Assembly: GCF_016406125.1 (NCBI RefSeq)
Contig: NZ_CP066339.1
Coordinates: 4,526,001-4,590,000, forward strand
Source: Alicyclobacillus sp. SO9
GTDB taxonomy: Bacteria; Bacillota; Bacilli; Alicyclobacillales; Alicyclobacillaceae
DNA length: 64,000 bases
Direction of reading: 5' to 3'
Below the pieces are notes generated by a model. It saw only the letters and a list, made by a program, of their open reading frames with translations, ran no database searches and was not told where the DNA came from. How positions within the stretch are numbered: the stretch's first letter is position 1; each line of letters starts with the position of its first letter. Below, piece by piece: positions 1-10,151 of this stretch. A program made the position numbers and the translations under genes.

Positions 1-77
1 TACAACTCTCTTCTAAATAGTTCTTCATAACGCCTCAATGTCGATACCAGTTAGTTATCTGCAAACAAAAAGGGGTG

Positions 78-299
78 TTACTTACCATGGGCGCTGCCTA
101 ACATGGGCATGTCGTCGAATGAGAACGCAGGGAGGTATGTTCCGATAACCTCCCTGCCTTTCAAAAGGTGATTTAGAAATCGATAAGAGCCTTCTCTTGA
201 GCAGTAGTGCCCAATCGTGAACGGAGTTAGTATAATTTCACACTTGTCTTTTTCGATGAAATTAGGTGCATAGTCCAGTCTTTCTCCCCACTTCTGCAT
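78..299 (-). pseudogene. Small open frame, possible gene fragment
   Basis: This is an open frame of 73 codons on the minus strand. The frame stays open upstream to a TGA at about 345-347, with no good ribosome site before the ATG. Composition looks protein-like, but I recognise no family. It lies upstream of, and divergent from, the helicase cassette. It may be the remnant of another cargo gene or may be chance. The rest of 1-543 holds nothing I can identify. Confidence 0.2.
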
Positions 300-543
300 G
301 TCTATAATTCTCTCTTGAAATCCTTGTAGATCATAAGCATGGCTTCATAGCACCGCCCGTCTGATAGTAATGGTACAGGCTCCGACCACTTTTCGACAAA
401 GGTGACTTATTGCTAGGTTATTCAACAATTGTTTTTATATCATTCATGAACACCATTGACTATCGTATTTTGTCCCTTATTGTGGAATATTGGGAAGTGG
501 CGTAAAATCGTGTCTAAGAAGGATCTCGTTTGGAGGGAAGAGA

Positions 544-3255
544 TTGTCATCTCCGGAACCTGTCCGACTCCCCATTACCTACAACAAGTGGAATGATGCA
601 TTGTTTGACTACTTCTTTGCAACGGCTTCTCACAAAATCATCTACTTGTATACGAACGAGCGCACCATTATTCAGATCGGCCAAAAACTAGGTCTTCCGG
701 AAGACGAGTGTCTACCCTCATTTACTTATTGTGTTAGATCGTACGTAAACGATATAGCCCAATTGTTTCGTCTGACACACCATCGAGGCATGAAATGGTA
801 TAGACAGGGTGCTGTTGGACATCCGCCATTCCTCGCAGTGCTCGCTTTGACTGTGCTTGCTGCCACCAAAATGGAATCAGACGCCGAAGAGCACATTGGC
901 GGCGGTAATTACTATCATAGGCTACGTGAACTTCTTGAGACAGCCGATAGGAGCGGCATGCCTTTAGGATTTAAGGACTGCATGCAACTTTGGGATATCC
1001 TGTTAGCATGGCAAAAGGGTAATGACGGGCAATATGGCTTTACGTTTAGTTTCACGTTTTCAAGCATTCCGTATTGTGGATACCCAAGATCGCAGTGTCT
1101 TATTAGAGATACGGAACGTGGATTACTTAACGAATTCTTTATTTGGGCGCAATATGAATCCGATTCAGAGCTAGAACATGACTCTGTAAAAGCCAACCTC
1201 GAGGAATATCTTTCTGCGAGGTCCTGCCGCTTAAGCCGATGGTTTTTCCACAACACAAAGGGCATCAAAGAGGCAATTGTTCACATGGCCATTGAAGAAC
1301 TCAAAAACTGGGAACCGGAGTATGAACCGGATTTACTTCAAACTAGCAGAAAGAATATCCCTCTTTCACTGTTGATAGAACTGGGAAACATGTTTTCCAG
1401 AGAAGCCCGATTTTCACTCATATCAGCACCCGTGCTTACTGAAGACAAAACTCAAAATTTGGCCGATGGTCTGCAGTTCCGTAATGGTTATTATCTCTAC
1501 GAATCACCAAGCCCTAAGGAAATAGCAGAAGGCCTTTTCCTAAACACGGAAACCCAAAAACTAGCGTATAAAGGTAGCGAAGTGATAGTTTTCCGCAAAG
1601 GAAATGATGTTGGGCTGGGAGGATGGCTCAGTAGAAAGGACATGTTACCAGAGCATGAGCATCTAATACTCTACACTTGTCATGAAGCAAGCACGATTGA
1701 GGGGTGGATAAACACAAACTCTTTCAGTAAAGTCTCAAAAATTAGTGCGGGTGTGCCTGATGGCTGGCAACTTACGAAACTTAAACTGTCACGAGATATA
1801 ATTCTTACAGATGATTTTCGGGCCTATGGAATCAAGTCCCGTACCGACCACGTAACCGTAGCCTTTCAAGGTGGATTAAAGATAAAACACAACTGTTGGC
1901 TGTATAATTACCCTCCTGCACTTTCAGTTGTAGCACCTCCAAAGTCAACAATCTCGATCGATGGTAGAGAAATACTCTGCCTTACGGATGGTTCAACATT
2001 GGTACGTTGCGATCATTATCTACAGGAACCCGGAGTTCATCATATAGCCATCTCAGATAAAAGTTACACTATGTATATTTCCATGCCTGAAGAGACTACC
2101 TTCACTCAGCTATCACACAGGCCATACCACAGGTTTACGGTAAATCCCGGAGTTTCTGTTGATATTTCCGGAACGTATTTGTTACACGATCCTTTAGCAC
2201 TTCCAAGCCCTCTAGTCCAAAATGGACCAAAGGAAGTTATTTTGACAGGAGAAGGACGACTCGTTGCCCGATACCCGGAGGAGTCTATCATGCGCTGCGG
2301 ACCCTATATTCGCTCTATTGATCATATTGAAAACATTGAGTCGGTACGTGGTGTATCACCTCTACCGCTTCGCCCGATTGATCATTTAATTGATTACCTT
2401 GCATTAAAACGGGAAGGCAATTGGGACAGTTTCCTTAATGCTCTTGAGTTATGTTTGGGCCAAAGCGATGGACTTACAGCTTATAAGGTGCGCCGATTTT
2501 TCTCCGACTTGGGTATCGTAGAATTTGTCTCAGAGGCAAGATACACTAACAGATTCAAATGGAGAGCACTCCCGCCGACATGTGCTGTGCTTCCTTTAGC
2601 GGACTGCGCAGTGATCTTAACCGGTACTCGCCCGAGAAGTTTCATATCCTTTCTACGCTCTGAAGCGCAAAACATTCAATTACGATGGCATATACCACAA
2701 TCGGATTTCCAGCCTACAACCTTCTACCTAGTCGCAGATCAGATGGACGAGCTCTTCGGATTTTTATTTACTCGCCAGGTAGCTTTCAACCACAGCGAAG
2801 AGTATTTTAGCTACGACCTAATTCGAAGTTTGCCCACGTTGGGAGAATTTCTGAATGCCTCGTTGGACGGAATGGAGCCTTTTAACCCCATTTCCTTTGA
2901 AGGTTGGAACACAATCTTCCATCGTTGGGAACCGGAAACACGTTCCGAACTGACGAGATACAATTTGGGATATGGGCGGAAACTACATCTTTTGAAGCTA
3001 TCGAGCCGAACAGTCCAAGTAAGTCCAGAGGTGGGGAAGCTATATGCCGCCTCAGTCCACAACCAACGTATTTTTTCATACTCGAACTATAGGCTGAGTG
3101 TAAGAAAAGAGTACCTGTTACCCGAGCTCTACTCTAGGGCTTTAGTGCTGTGCAGTGGTTCTTCACCCAAAACGACCTTTGGCAAGACCATTTATCGAAA
3201 CATTCCTGGCGAATTAGCGCTGATAACTGCATTTCGGTTAGGTTTTGAACTCTAA
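544..3255 (+). CDS. Large protein preceding DruE-like helicase (Druantia-III-like companion candidate)
   Basis: This gene encodes about 903 residues with no motif I can name. It is rich in aromatic and charged residues, has no signal peptide and no evident membrane span, and is probably cytoplasmic. I place the start at the TTG at 544 because GGAGGG lies six bases upstream (532-537). An in-frame TTG at 490 has no ribosome site. It ends 13 bp before the helicase gene, so the two form an operon. In Druantia type III a large protein of unknown function (DruH) precedes DruE. Position and size fit that role, but I cannot show homology to DruH from sequence alone. It could instead be a cassette-specific target-recognition subunit. 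Confidence 0.75.
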   Translation: MSSPEPVRLPITYNKWNDALFDYFFATASHKIIYLYTNERTIIQIGQKLGLPEDECLPSFTYCVRSYVNDIAQLFRLTHHRGMKWYRQGAVGHPPFLAVLALTVLAATKMESDAEEHIGGGNYYHRLRELLETADRSGMPLGFKDCMQLWDILLAWQKGNDGQYGFTFSFTFSSIPYCGYPRSQCLIRDTERGLLNEFFIWAQYESDSELEHDSVKANLEEYLSARSCRLSRWFFHNTKGIKEAIVHMAIEELKNWEPEYEPDLLQTSRKNIPLSLLIELGNMFSREARFSLISAPVLTEDKTQNLADGLQFRNGYYLYESPSPKEIAEGLFLNTETQKLAYKGSEVIVFRKGNDVGLGGWLSRKDMLPEHEHLILYTCHEASTIEGWINTNSFSKVSKISAGVPDGWQLTKLKLSRDIILTDDFRAYGIKSRTDHVTVAFQGGLKIKHNCWLYNYPPALSVVAPPKSTISIDGREILCLTDGSTLVRCDHYLQEPGVHHIAISDKSYTMYISMPEETTFTQLSHRPYHRFTVNPGVSVDISGTYLLHDPLALPSPLVQNGPKEVILTGEGRLVARYPEESIMRCGPYIRSIDHIENIESVRGVSPLPLRPIDHLIDYLALKREGNWDSFLNALELCLGQSDGLTAYKVRRFFSDLGIVEFVSEARYTNRFKWRALPPTCAVLPLADCAVILTGTRPRSFISFLRSEAQNIQLRWHIPQSDFQPTTFYLVADQMDELFGFLFTRQVAFNHSEEYFSYDLIRSLPTLGEFLNASLDGMEPFNPISFEGWNTIFHRWEPETRSELTRYNLGYGRKLHLLKLSSRTVQVSPEVGKLYAASVHNQRIFSYSNYRLSVRKEYLLPELYSRALVLCSGSSPKTTFGKTIYRNIPGELALITAFRLGFEL

Positions 3256-3268
3256 TACATAACAGGCG

Positions 3269-6200
3269 GTGACAAGTTTGGAGGATGTTTGGGGGATTTT
3301 TAGCACATTGCAGGAGATGTACGTGAAGTACATGGATAGCCCGTTCGCTCTCTCGAGTTCCGAGCTTATCAAAGAACGGAGGGCGCTCCTTGAAACTGAA
3401 GGCATTATTCACCAAGTTCCTTATGTCGAGGCAATGCCATCATTCGTGAGTTCTGGGAAAACCCTAAAATCAGCTTGCTCGAATATCGGGTGGGCGACTG
3501 ACTTTGCTGAGTTTGCTAACAAGGGATTATTTGATGAATCCTTTCGAATGCATCAACACCAGTTTGAAGCCTTTCGCCGAGTTCTTGAGTCAAAACGAAA
3601 CGTCGTTGTAACTTCAGGCACCGGTTCCGGAAAGACAGAAAGTTTTCTGCTGCCTCTCATTGCTTCGATATTGGATGAATCAATAGGATGGTCCCAGCCC
3701 AGTGCTAAAGCCGATCCATGGTGGGAAATCGGTTCTTCTTGGAAAGGGGAGAGAAATAACGAGAGGCGCCCCGCAGCGATCCGGGGCCTAATCCTATATC
3801 CACTTAATGCGCTTGTAGAGGACCAACTAACTCGGCTGCGTAAAGCACTAGACAGCGATGATGCTCGTGAATGGCTTGATGACCACCGCCATGGGAATCG
3901 TATTTATTTTGGGAGATATACAGGAAAAACTCCTGTCTCTGGAAGACAAAACTCCCAAAAACGTAGGAAGATGCGCAGTATCATGCTCAATATGAAGGAC
4001 ACCGAGGAAGGCCTTCGCACACGCTACGCAGACCTAAAAGAGGGATTGCACGATACCGTAGATACCGGAGAGATAGACTCAGAGCTTGCGTCTAAGATTA
4101 ACAAGGCACTTGGAGAAGAGCTTCTGGAGAAGGGTCAGACAATGACAAATGCCCAGGCCTCGGAGCTAAGTAAAAGATTGGACAGTCAACTGGATGAAAA
4201 CTTATCATTTATACCACAAACTAGTGGTGCAGAAATGGTATCAAGATGGGATATGCAAGAGACTCCTCCTGACATCTTTATCACAAACTTCAGTATGCTC
4301 AACATTATTCTCACCAGAATGATAGAACAAAATATCTTTGAGCAGACCAAGGCCTGGTTGGCCGAGGATAGTTCCCACACCTTTTTCCTTGTGCTTGACG
4401 AACTACATACATATCGTGGAACAGCCGGTACTGAGGTTTCGTATGTCCTACGTGCATTACTCCACCGCCTTGGTCTCTCACCAGATAGCCCCCAATTGAG
4501 AATCATTGCAACAAGTGCTTCGTTGGATGAAACTGGAAAACAATTTCTTGAGGATTTCTTCGGCGTATCTGCAGAGCAGTTTGATGTGTTAGCTGGAGAG
4601 AGGGAAACTGCCGACAAATATCACAATAGAAACACGTATCAAGATCACGCTCCTGCGTTCGAAGATTTCTACAATAGAGCTACACAGTCTACCCACATTG
4701 ACACGGCACTAGAACAACTGTGTAAAGATCTGGACTTATACTCTAGCGAGCCAAACCTGTACCAGAAGACATTTGATGCTCTCAATCAGTCCGGTGCGAT
4801 TCACGCATTTGTCAAACAATGCGACCGCCCTCGTTCGATTTTAGATTTAGCAGAACAGATGTTTCATTCAAGAAACCCCAGTGCCGTTGCAGGCTTCTTG
4901 AGTGCATTGGGAGAAGCCAGAGATAAGGGACAGGTCGCAGTTCCGTTGCGTGGTCATCTCTTCTTCCGTAATTTTCAGGGACTATGGGCCTGCTCAAATC
5001 CACATTGCGACGCTGTGGAACCAAAGTATCGATTTGAGGGGCGTACCATAGGAAAGCTTTATACTCAACCTCAGGTTGCCTGTAGCTGTGGGGGGCGTGT
5101 CCTAGATTTTTACTATTGCCAAAACTGTGGTGATGCATTTTTAGGTGGTTACAAGACTGTAAACGACTCAGAGGAGGATACATTCGTATTAAGTGCAGAT
5201 TTCCCTGAACTTGAGCAACTACCAGACAAAATGCCTGCCACGAAAAAGTACGCCGATTATGCAGTGTATTGGCCTGGCATGCAGATACATAGCGATACAG
5301 CGGAATGGAAGAGAAACGGTGGTGCTGTACGTTTTTCGTGGGAGAAAGCATCATTCAATCCTTTCTTCGGTAGTATTCGAACAGACGCACTACGAAATCC
5401 AACTGGGCACTGGTTCCAAATACATGGCCAAGATACAGACAAAATACCTGCATTCCCTACGAGATGCTGTGGTTGCGGCGACGACTGGGAAATCCATTTA
5501 CCCGGAGTGCCAATTGAAAGCACGGTACGAACACGTTCACCAATTCGAGGTCAACGAACAGGTTTCGATAAGGTCAGTCAAGTTCTGATCGATAGTCTTA
5601 TGCGTGAGTTTACTGGCTCGGACAATTCGAAAATAGTATTATTTTCCGACAGCAGACAGGACGCCGCCAAACTCTCTGTGAAATTTGAACAAGGACATTA
5701 CCTAGACCTACTCCGTCGTGTTGTGTCATCGGCTGCACACGAGGATAGGGCTCCTGTACTCTCGTGGATAAAATTAGTTCGTGGAGAGCCTCTTGATGAG
5801 CAAGAGCAGCGACTGGCAGAACAGTATAGACTCTCCTCGTCAACCTACAGACTCGCTCGTGATATCGAGGACTATTTTAAAGGATATCTACCCGACGAAG
5901 TTCGTCAGGACGTTGACAACCTTGTGCGACAAGTATCTCTTCCCCCCTCACTTCGTGAATTGTGGGATAAAATCGAGCGTCGTATTGTAAACTTGGGCAT
6001 GAATCCGGGGGGACCATACAAATCACTTCAGAATTTCAAAGCTGGACAGTCTTTACATTCGTGGACTGACCTATACACCTTTAACCATTCATCTATAGTC
6101 CCCGCTCCCGAAACGGTAGACGAGAGGCAACACCACAATGAACTAAAGAAGAGTCTACAAGAAAAAATCGTTGCAGACACCTTATTCTCCCAGAGAAAAC

Positions 6201-8869
6201 GAGACTTTGAGTCTTTAGCACTTGGTACAATGATTACTGACCCGGACATGTCTGTTGAAGACGCATTGGGTAAATCTTCTGATTTTTGGAGAGGATTATT
6301 TGATAGCTCGGTACGTATTCTTGGCGCCAACCGCAGGTATAGTGGTGGGCGAAAAGCTCCCTCAGACTTTGCACCTAAGGTGCTTAAAGATTATTGGTCT
6401 GCTGTTTCAAGAAAACATAGTTTGGATGAGTCGGCTATCCTTTCGACGATGGAATCCATGTTTCGACGAAGTTCGGGAATTCAGCAATATATCATTCAAA
6501 TCGATAAAATTCATATTGTACCGTATGATGAAGGCACCCCCGTGTATGCATGTGTTAAATGTCACAGAGTTCATCTACACCCGTCATGCGACGTTTGCAC
6601 GGACTGTTTTTCGGAACTGGTCCAAAAACAGTTAAAGTCATCGGATGTCAACGACTACTATCGATCACTTGCGGACGACATCCGAACTGAAACCAGGATC
6701 CATACTGAGGAATTAACTGGCCAAACTGATGCGGAAGAGGCATCTAGGCGTCAGAAATTGTTTCAAGGCATCTTCGACGACAGTGATATTCCCCTGGTGG
6801 ATGAAATTGATGTCTTGAGCGTTACAACAACCATGGAGGCAGGAATTGACATAGGTTCCTTGAAGATCGTCGCTATGTCAAATATGCCGCCCCAGCGATT
6901 TAACTATCAGCAACGGGTTGGACGATGTGGACGTCGTGGAACACCGCTATCTGTCAGTCTTACCATGTGTAGAGGACGGAGCCACGATGACTGGTACTTT
7001 GATAACCTAGATCGAATTACGGGTGATCCCCCTCCGCAGCCGTACATTGACGTTAATTCGGTAAAAGTTTTCAAACGAGTCCTCGTTAAAGAGATTCTTT
7101 ATCATGCATACAGAGCTACTGGATTGGAAAACGAAGTACAAGAAGGCCTTAGCGTACATGGGGATTTCGGGAGGCGTGAAGATTGGAGCACATATAAAGA
7201 GAGAATACAGAAATACTTACAATCTCAGGAAGGGATGCAGTTTGCAAAAGAAGTGATTACAGCTCTCTCGTTTCGGGTCCATCTTTCCGTACACGACCAA
7301 CAAGCGTTATTTGCCTACGTGACAAACGGCGAAGTGGCAGGTGAAATTTCCCAAATAAGTAATGATATTCGCTACTCTCACATAGTACCGCTGAGTGAAT
7401 GCCTTGCAACTGCCGGATTACTGCCCATGTTCGGGTTTCCAACCCGATTGCGCCTTTTACATCACCAACCTCGCACAGAACGTTCATTTGTTGGTGCTTT
7501 GGAAAAAGGTACCGTTGATCGAGATTTAGAAATTGCAATTGGAGAATATGCACCTGGCTCTGAAGTCGTCAAGGAAAAAGCTAAGCACCGGGCTGTGGGT
7601 GTGGCCCACTACACCCCCTTGGGGTCGAAGATCGAAGCCGAACCAGAGCCCTTAGGCCAGCTTCGGACAATTGCATTGTGCAAGCACTGTCAGATACTCT
7701 ATGATGGGGCTCCGGACTCGCTACCCGATCGATGTCCGTCCTGCGGAGCTTCGAAAATGAGTAATGGCGTTTTTAGACATATTCCAATTTCTGAGCCAAT
7801 GGGTTTTCGCTCTGATTGGAATGAACAAGATTTTACGGAGGAATTTGAATGGGTGTCTCGGGGATCCTCACCACGGTTGGCACAAAAACCCCCTTCAGCC
7901 GTTACTCAGGTATTTAACACTCAGTTTTACAGTCAAGAGGGTGACATCTATACCTTAAACGACAATACTGGAGAACTTTTCACTTTTTATAAAGCAAAAA
8001 ATCCCTTTGATGGTTGGATTGAAAAGAACAGTGTTGGTGTAAATGGGTTTAACCCTGCACTTACTAGCACGTCGGTTGACACAGCGCTAGCATCCATTAA
8101 AAATACGGAAGTTTTGGTTCTAACTCCGGCAACATTACAACCAGGTATGACATTCAATCCCGCTATCCTGGGCGTTAGAGCTGCGCTCTATTCTTTTGGC
8201 TTCCTGTTTCGGCGAATTGCATCCGACCTTTTGGACGTTGATGCTGATGAGTTACAAGTTGGATTTAGGTCTGTAGTTTCATCAGGTAACACGGTTGGAC
8301 AGATATTTCTTGCGGATCGCTTAATTAACGGTGCCGGTTATTCAAGATATCTTGGCCAGCCAGAAGTGCTATCAAAGTTGTTAAGCGATTTGTCTGGTCC
8401 GTTGATGGGAGCTCCAAATCTTAAACACCATGATTGTGATTCTTCTTGTTATGAATGTTTGAGAACGTATGAAAATATGTCTTACCACGGTTTGCTAGAT
8501 TGGAGACTGGCGTTTGATGTTGCCAATGTTTTGACTGACCCAACATTCGTTCCAGGGATTGGTGAAAGGTGGGGCGGTCTTGTACGGCGATCCGCAAAAG
8601 GCATGGTATCCAACTATCCTGGGATGCAGGAAAAGTGGTTCGGCCAAGTACCTGCTGTAATTTTTCCAGGCGAAAACATTGTAGCACTGTTTGGTCATCC
8701 CTTATGGAACATTCATGAAGATTTCCTCAATGAACCGATGAGTGAGGCGACCGTTACGGCTGAACTGGAATTTCCTGCTGCCAAGGTAATTCGATACAAT
8801 ATATTCGATCTTATAAGAAGGCCCGTCTGGATCATCAATGACATTTTGAGTCAGGAGTATGCCCAATGA
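3269..8869 (+). CDS. DruE-like giant DEAD/DEAH helicase with DUF1998 domain
   Basis: This gene encodes 1866 residues of a superfamily 2 helicase. Visible motifs in order are Walker A (GTGSGKT, near residue 118), VLDELH as motif II (near 374), ATSAS as motif III, FSDSRQDAAKLS starting the second lobe (near 790), TTTMEAGIDIG as motif V, and QQRVGRCGRRG as motif VI (near 1215). Several Cys pairs suggest zinc ribbons: CSNPHC and CQNC near 575-620, CVKCH with CDVCTDC near 1095, and CKHC with CPSC near 1475. The C-terminus has the DUF1998 signature, HHDCDSSCYECLRTYEN. Length and layout match DruE of Druantia systems; DrmA/DrmB of DISARM are relatives. It starts at GTG and its stop overlaps the nuclease ATG. 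The likely role is ATP-driven DNA translocation in antiphage defence. Confidence 0.9.
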   Translation: MTSLEDVWGIFSTLQEMYVKYMDSPFALSSSELIKERRALLETEGIIHQVPYVEAMPSFVSSGKTLKSACSNIGWATDFAEFANKGLFDESFRMHQHQFEAFRRVLESKRNVVVTSGTGSGKTESFLLPLIASILDESIGWSQPSAKADPWWEIGSSWKGERNNERRPAAIRGLILYPLNALVEDQLTRLRKALDSDDAREWLDDHRHGNRIYFGRYTGKTPVSGRQNSQKRRKMRSIMLNMKDTEEGLRTRYADLKEGLHDTVDTGEIDSELASKINKALGEELLEKGQTMTNAQASELSKRLDSQLDENLSFIPQTSGAEMVSRWDMQETPPDIFITNFSMLNIILTRMIEQNIFEQTKAWLAEDSSHTFFLVLDELHTYRGTAGTEVSYVLRALLHRLGLSPDSPQLRIIATSASLDETGKQFLEDFFGVSAEQFDVLAGERETADKYHNRNTYQDHAPAFEDFYNRATQSTHIDTALEQLCKDLDLYSSEPNLYQKTFDALNQSGAIHAFVKQCDRPRSILDLAEQMFHSRNPSAVAGFLSALGEARDKGQVAVPLRGHLFFRNFQGLWACSNPHCDAVEPKYRFEGRTIGKLYTQPQVACSCGGRVLDFYYCQNCGDAFLGGYKTVNDSEEDTFVLSADFPELEQLPDKMPATKKYADYAVYWPGMQIHSDTAEWKRNGGAVRFSWEKASFNPFFGSIRTDALRNPTGHWFQIHGQDTDKIPAFPTRCCGCGDDWEIHLPGVPIESTVRTRSPIRGQRTGFDKVSQVLIDSLMREFTGSDNSKIVLFSDSRQDAAKLSVKFEQGHYLDLLRRVVSSAAHEDRAPVLSWIKLVRGEPLDEQEQRLAEQYRLSSSTYRLARDIEDYFKGYLPDEVRQDVDNLVRQVSLPPSLRELWDKIERRIVNLGMNPGGPYKSLQNFKAGQSLHSWTDLYTFNHSSIVPAPETVDERQHHNELKKSLQEKIVADTLFSQRKRDFESLALGTMITDPDMSVEDALGKSSDFWRGLFDSSVRILGANRRYSGGRKAPSDFAPKVLKDYWSAVSRKHSLDESAILSTMESMFRRSSGIQQYIIQIDKIHIVPYDEGTPVYACVKCHRVHLHPSCDVCTDCFSELVQKQLKSSDVNDYYRSLADDIRTETRIHTEELTGQTDAEEASRRQKLFQGIFDDSDIPLVDEIDVLSVTTTMEAGIDIGSLKIVAMSNMPPQRFNYQQRVGRCGRRGTPLSVSLTMCRGRSHDDWYFDNLDRITGDPPPQPYIDVNSVKVFKRVLVKEILYHAYRATGLENEVQEGLSVHGDFGRREDWSTYKERIQKYLQSQEGMQFAKEVITALSFRVHLSVHDQQALFAYVTNGEVAGEISQISNDIRYSHIVPLSECLATAGLLPMFGFPTRLRLLHHQPRTERSFVGALEKGTVDRDLEIAIGEYAPGSEVVKEKAKHRAVGVAHYTPLGSKIEAEPEPLGQLRTIALCKHCQILYDGAPDSLPDRCPSCGASKMSNGVFRHIPISEPMGFRSDWNEQDFTEEFEWVSRGSSPRLAQKPPSAVTQVFNTQFYSQEGDIYTLNDNTGELFTFYKAKNPFDGWIEKNSVGVNGFNPALTSTSVDTALASIKNTEVLVLTPATLQPGMTFNPAILGVRAALYSFGFLFRRIASDLLDVDADELQVGFRSVVSSGNTVGQIFLADRLINGAGYSRYLGQPEVLSKLLSDLSGPLMGAPNLKHHDCDSSCYECLRTYENMSYHGLLDWRLAFDVANVLTDPTFVPGIGERWGGLVRRSAKGMVSNYPGMQEKWFGQVPAVIFPGENIVALFGHPLWNIHEDFLNEPMSEATVTAELEFPAAKVIRYNIFDLIRRPVWIINDILSQEYAQ

Positions 8870-9984
8870 AAATTCCAGAATGGCCACACCCTAGTCGATT
8901 AGAAAAAACATCACCGGCGGGTTTTGAATCGCTGCTGTCGTGTCCTCTTAAGGGGTTTCTGGACACAGTTCCATCTCTCCCCGCACATCGTGTCACACAC
9001 CCAAAGGCGTTGATCGGGATCGTGTGTCACGACATGTTACGACGAGCAAGTGTCGGGGCGTACGACCATATAGATCCAAGTGAAATAAAGCAAGTGCTCC
9101 GTGAACAATTTCACCAAAAATGCCAACACCTGCTTCTCAGTTCGGTAAACGCTAGTCAATCTCAACGCTACGGTTCACCCGAAAATTGGCCTGGATATAA
9201 CATCAGGTACTATAGACTACAAGCCTCAGCGCTTCAGACATTTGAACGCCGCAGCACTAATACAAACCGTTCAGATATGTCAAATGTCGATATACTCGCA
9301 GAACGGGAGTTGAAATCCTCTAACGGAAGACTGGTTGGCAGGCCTGATCGTATGATTTACCGAGAGCATGGAGATGCAATCATTGAGGACTATAAGACTG
9401 GAGAGATTTACGATGGTAACGAACTAAGAGCGCACATAAGGAGACAAATGTTACTCTACACCTTTCTTTGTGTCGAATCTTTTGATGTTCATAACGTGAC
9501 GTTCCGAGTTATTCCCATGAACGGAGTTGTTTATGAAGAGAACGTGGATCTTGCAGAGGCCGTTCGATTTGGCGACAGCGTTTTTGACACTCTTGATAGT
9601 ATCAATACATCACTGCTTGAAATTTCGAGAGGAGAGAAACTTTTCAATGAACTTGCACAACCTTCAGCCGAATCTTGTGCTTTTTGTCCGTATAGGAATC
9701 GATGTGACACATATTGGTCAAGCATGACAACTTCAAATGGGTCGTTCCTCGATGTAGAAGGTAGAATTGATAGTGTTAGTTCCTCCTCGCACTACACGGA
9801 GATAAGACTTACTTCCACAAGCAGTGGGCAGTCATTTGTAATAAGTGCTCCTATCACCTTTTACGACTCCCATCTAGAACCTTCTCAGAGGATACGATGT
9901 ATCCAATTACGTAAGGTGGGGGAAAGTTCTACAGATATCTTTACTGAGGTATACGAAGACACAACCATATGGTGGAGTCTGTAG
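8866..9984 (+). CDS. Cas4/RecB-like PD-(D/E)XK nuclease with probable Fe-S cluster
   Basis: This gene encodes 372 residues of the PDDEXK_1 (Cas4/AddB/RecB) nuclease superfamily. The core is visible as GRPDR (catalytic Asp, near 162), EDYKTG (D/E-x-K, near 175) and RRQMLLY (motif with Gln, near 194). The N-terminal LLSCPLKGF Cys, together with CAFCPYRNRC near 273-282, gives the four-Cys pattern that binds a 4Fe-4S cluster in Cas4 and AddB. The ATG overlaps the helicase stop (ATGA) and follows AGGAG, so it is translationally coupled to the helicase. It probably supplies DNA cleavage for the helicase. A dedicated Cas4-like nuclease is not a component I know from canonical Druantia type III. Confidence 0.87.
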   Translation: MKIPEWPHPSRLEKTSPAGFESLLSCPLKGFLDTVPSLPAHRVTHPKALIGIVCHDMLRRASVGAYDHIDPSEIKQVLREQFHQKCQHLLLSSVNASQSQRYGSPENWPGYNIRYYRLQASALQTFERRSTNTNRSDMSNVDILAERELKSSNGRLVGRPDRMIYREHGDAIIEDYKTGEIYDGNELRAHIRRQMLLYTFLCVESFDVHNVTFRVIPMNGVVYEENVDLAEAVRFGDSVFDTLDSINTSLLEISRGEKLFNELAQPSAESCAFCPYRNRCDTYWSSMTTSNGSFLDVEGRIDSVSSSSHYTEIRLTSTSSGQSFVISAPITFYDSHLEPSQRIRCIQLRKVGESSTDIFTEVYEDTTIWWSL

Positions 9985-10151
9985 GCACACCGTATGGTTT
10001 GTCTATGCGCATGACACAAAGTGAAACTCGCCCGTGTTTCCTATAGCACTAGTTTCAAAGCATTGTGTTTTATACGTTTGTTCTGTTTCGGGTCAGTGTC
10101 TCAGCCCTCTCCCTCCCCCTTAGAAAATTCCAACTTCTCAATCCAAATCGA

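Noticed and set aside
1-20. Outer element left-end site at the very start (TACAACT resembles part of the outer repeat)
   Set aside because: Only seven bases match and the window is cut there, so it cannot be supported.
4812-5354. Long minus-strand open frame inside the helicase gene
   Set aside because: It is a shadow of the helicase frame, with no ribosome site or family resemblance. The same holds for other long antisense frames in this window.
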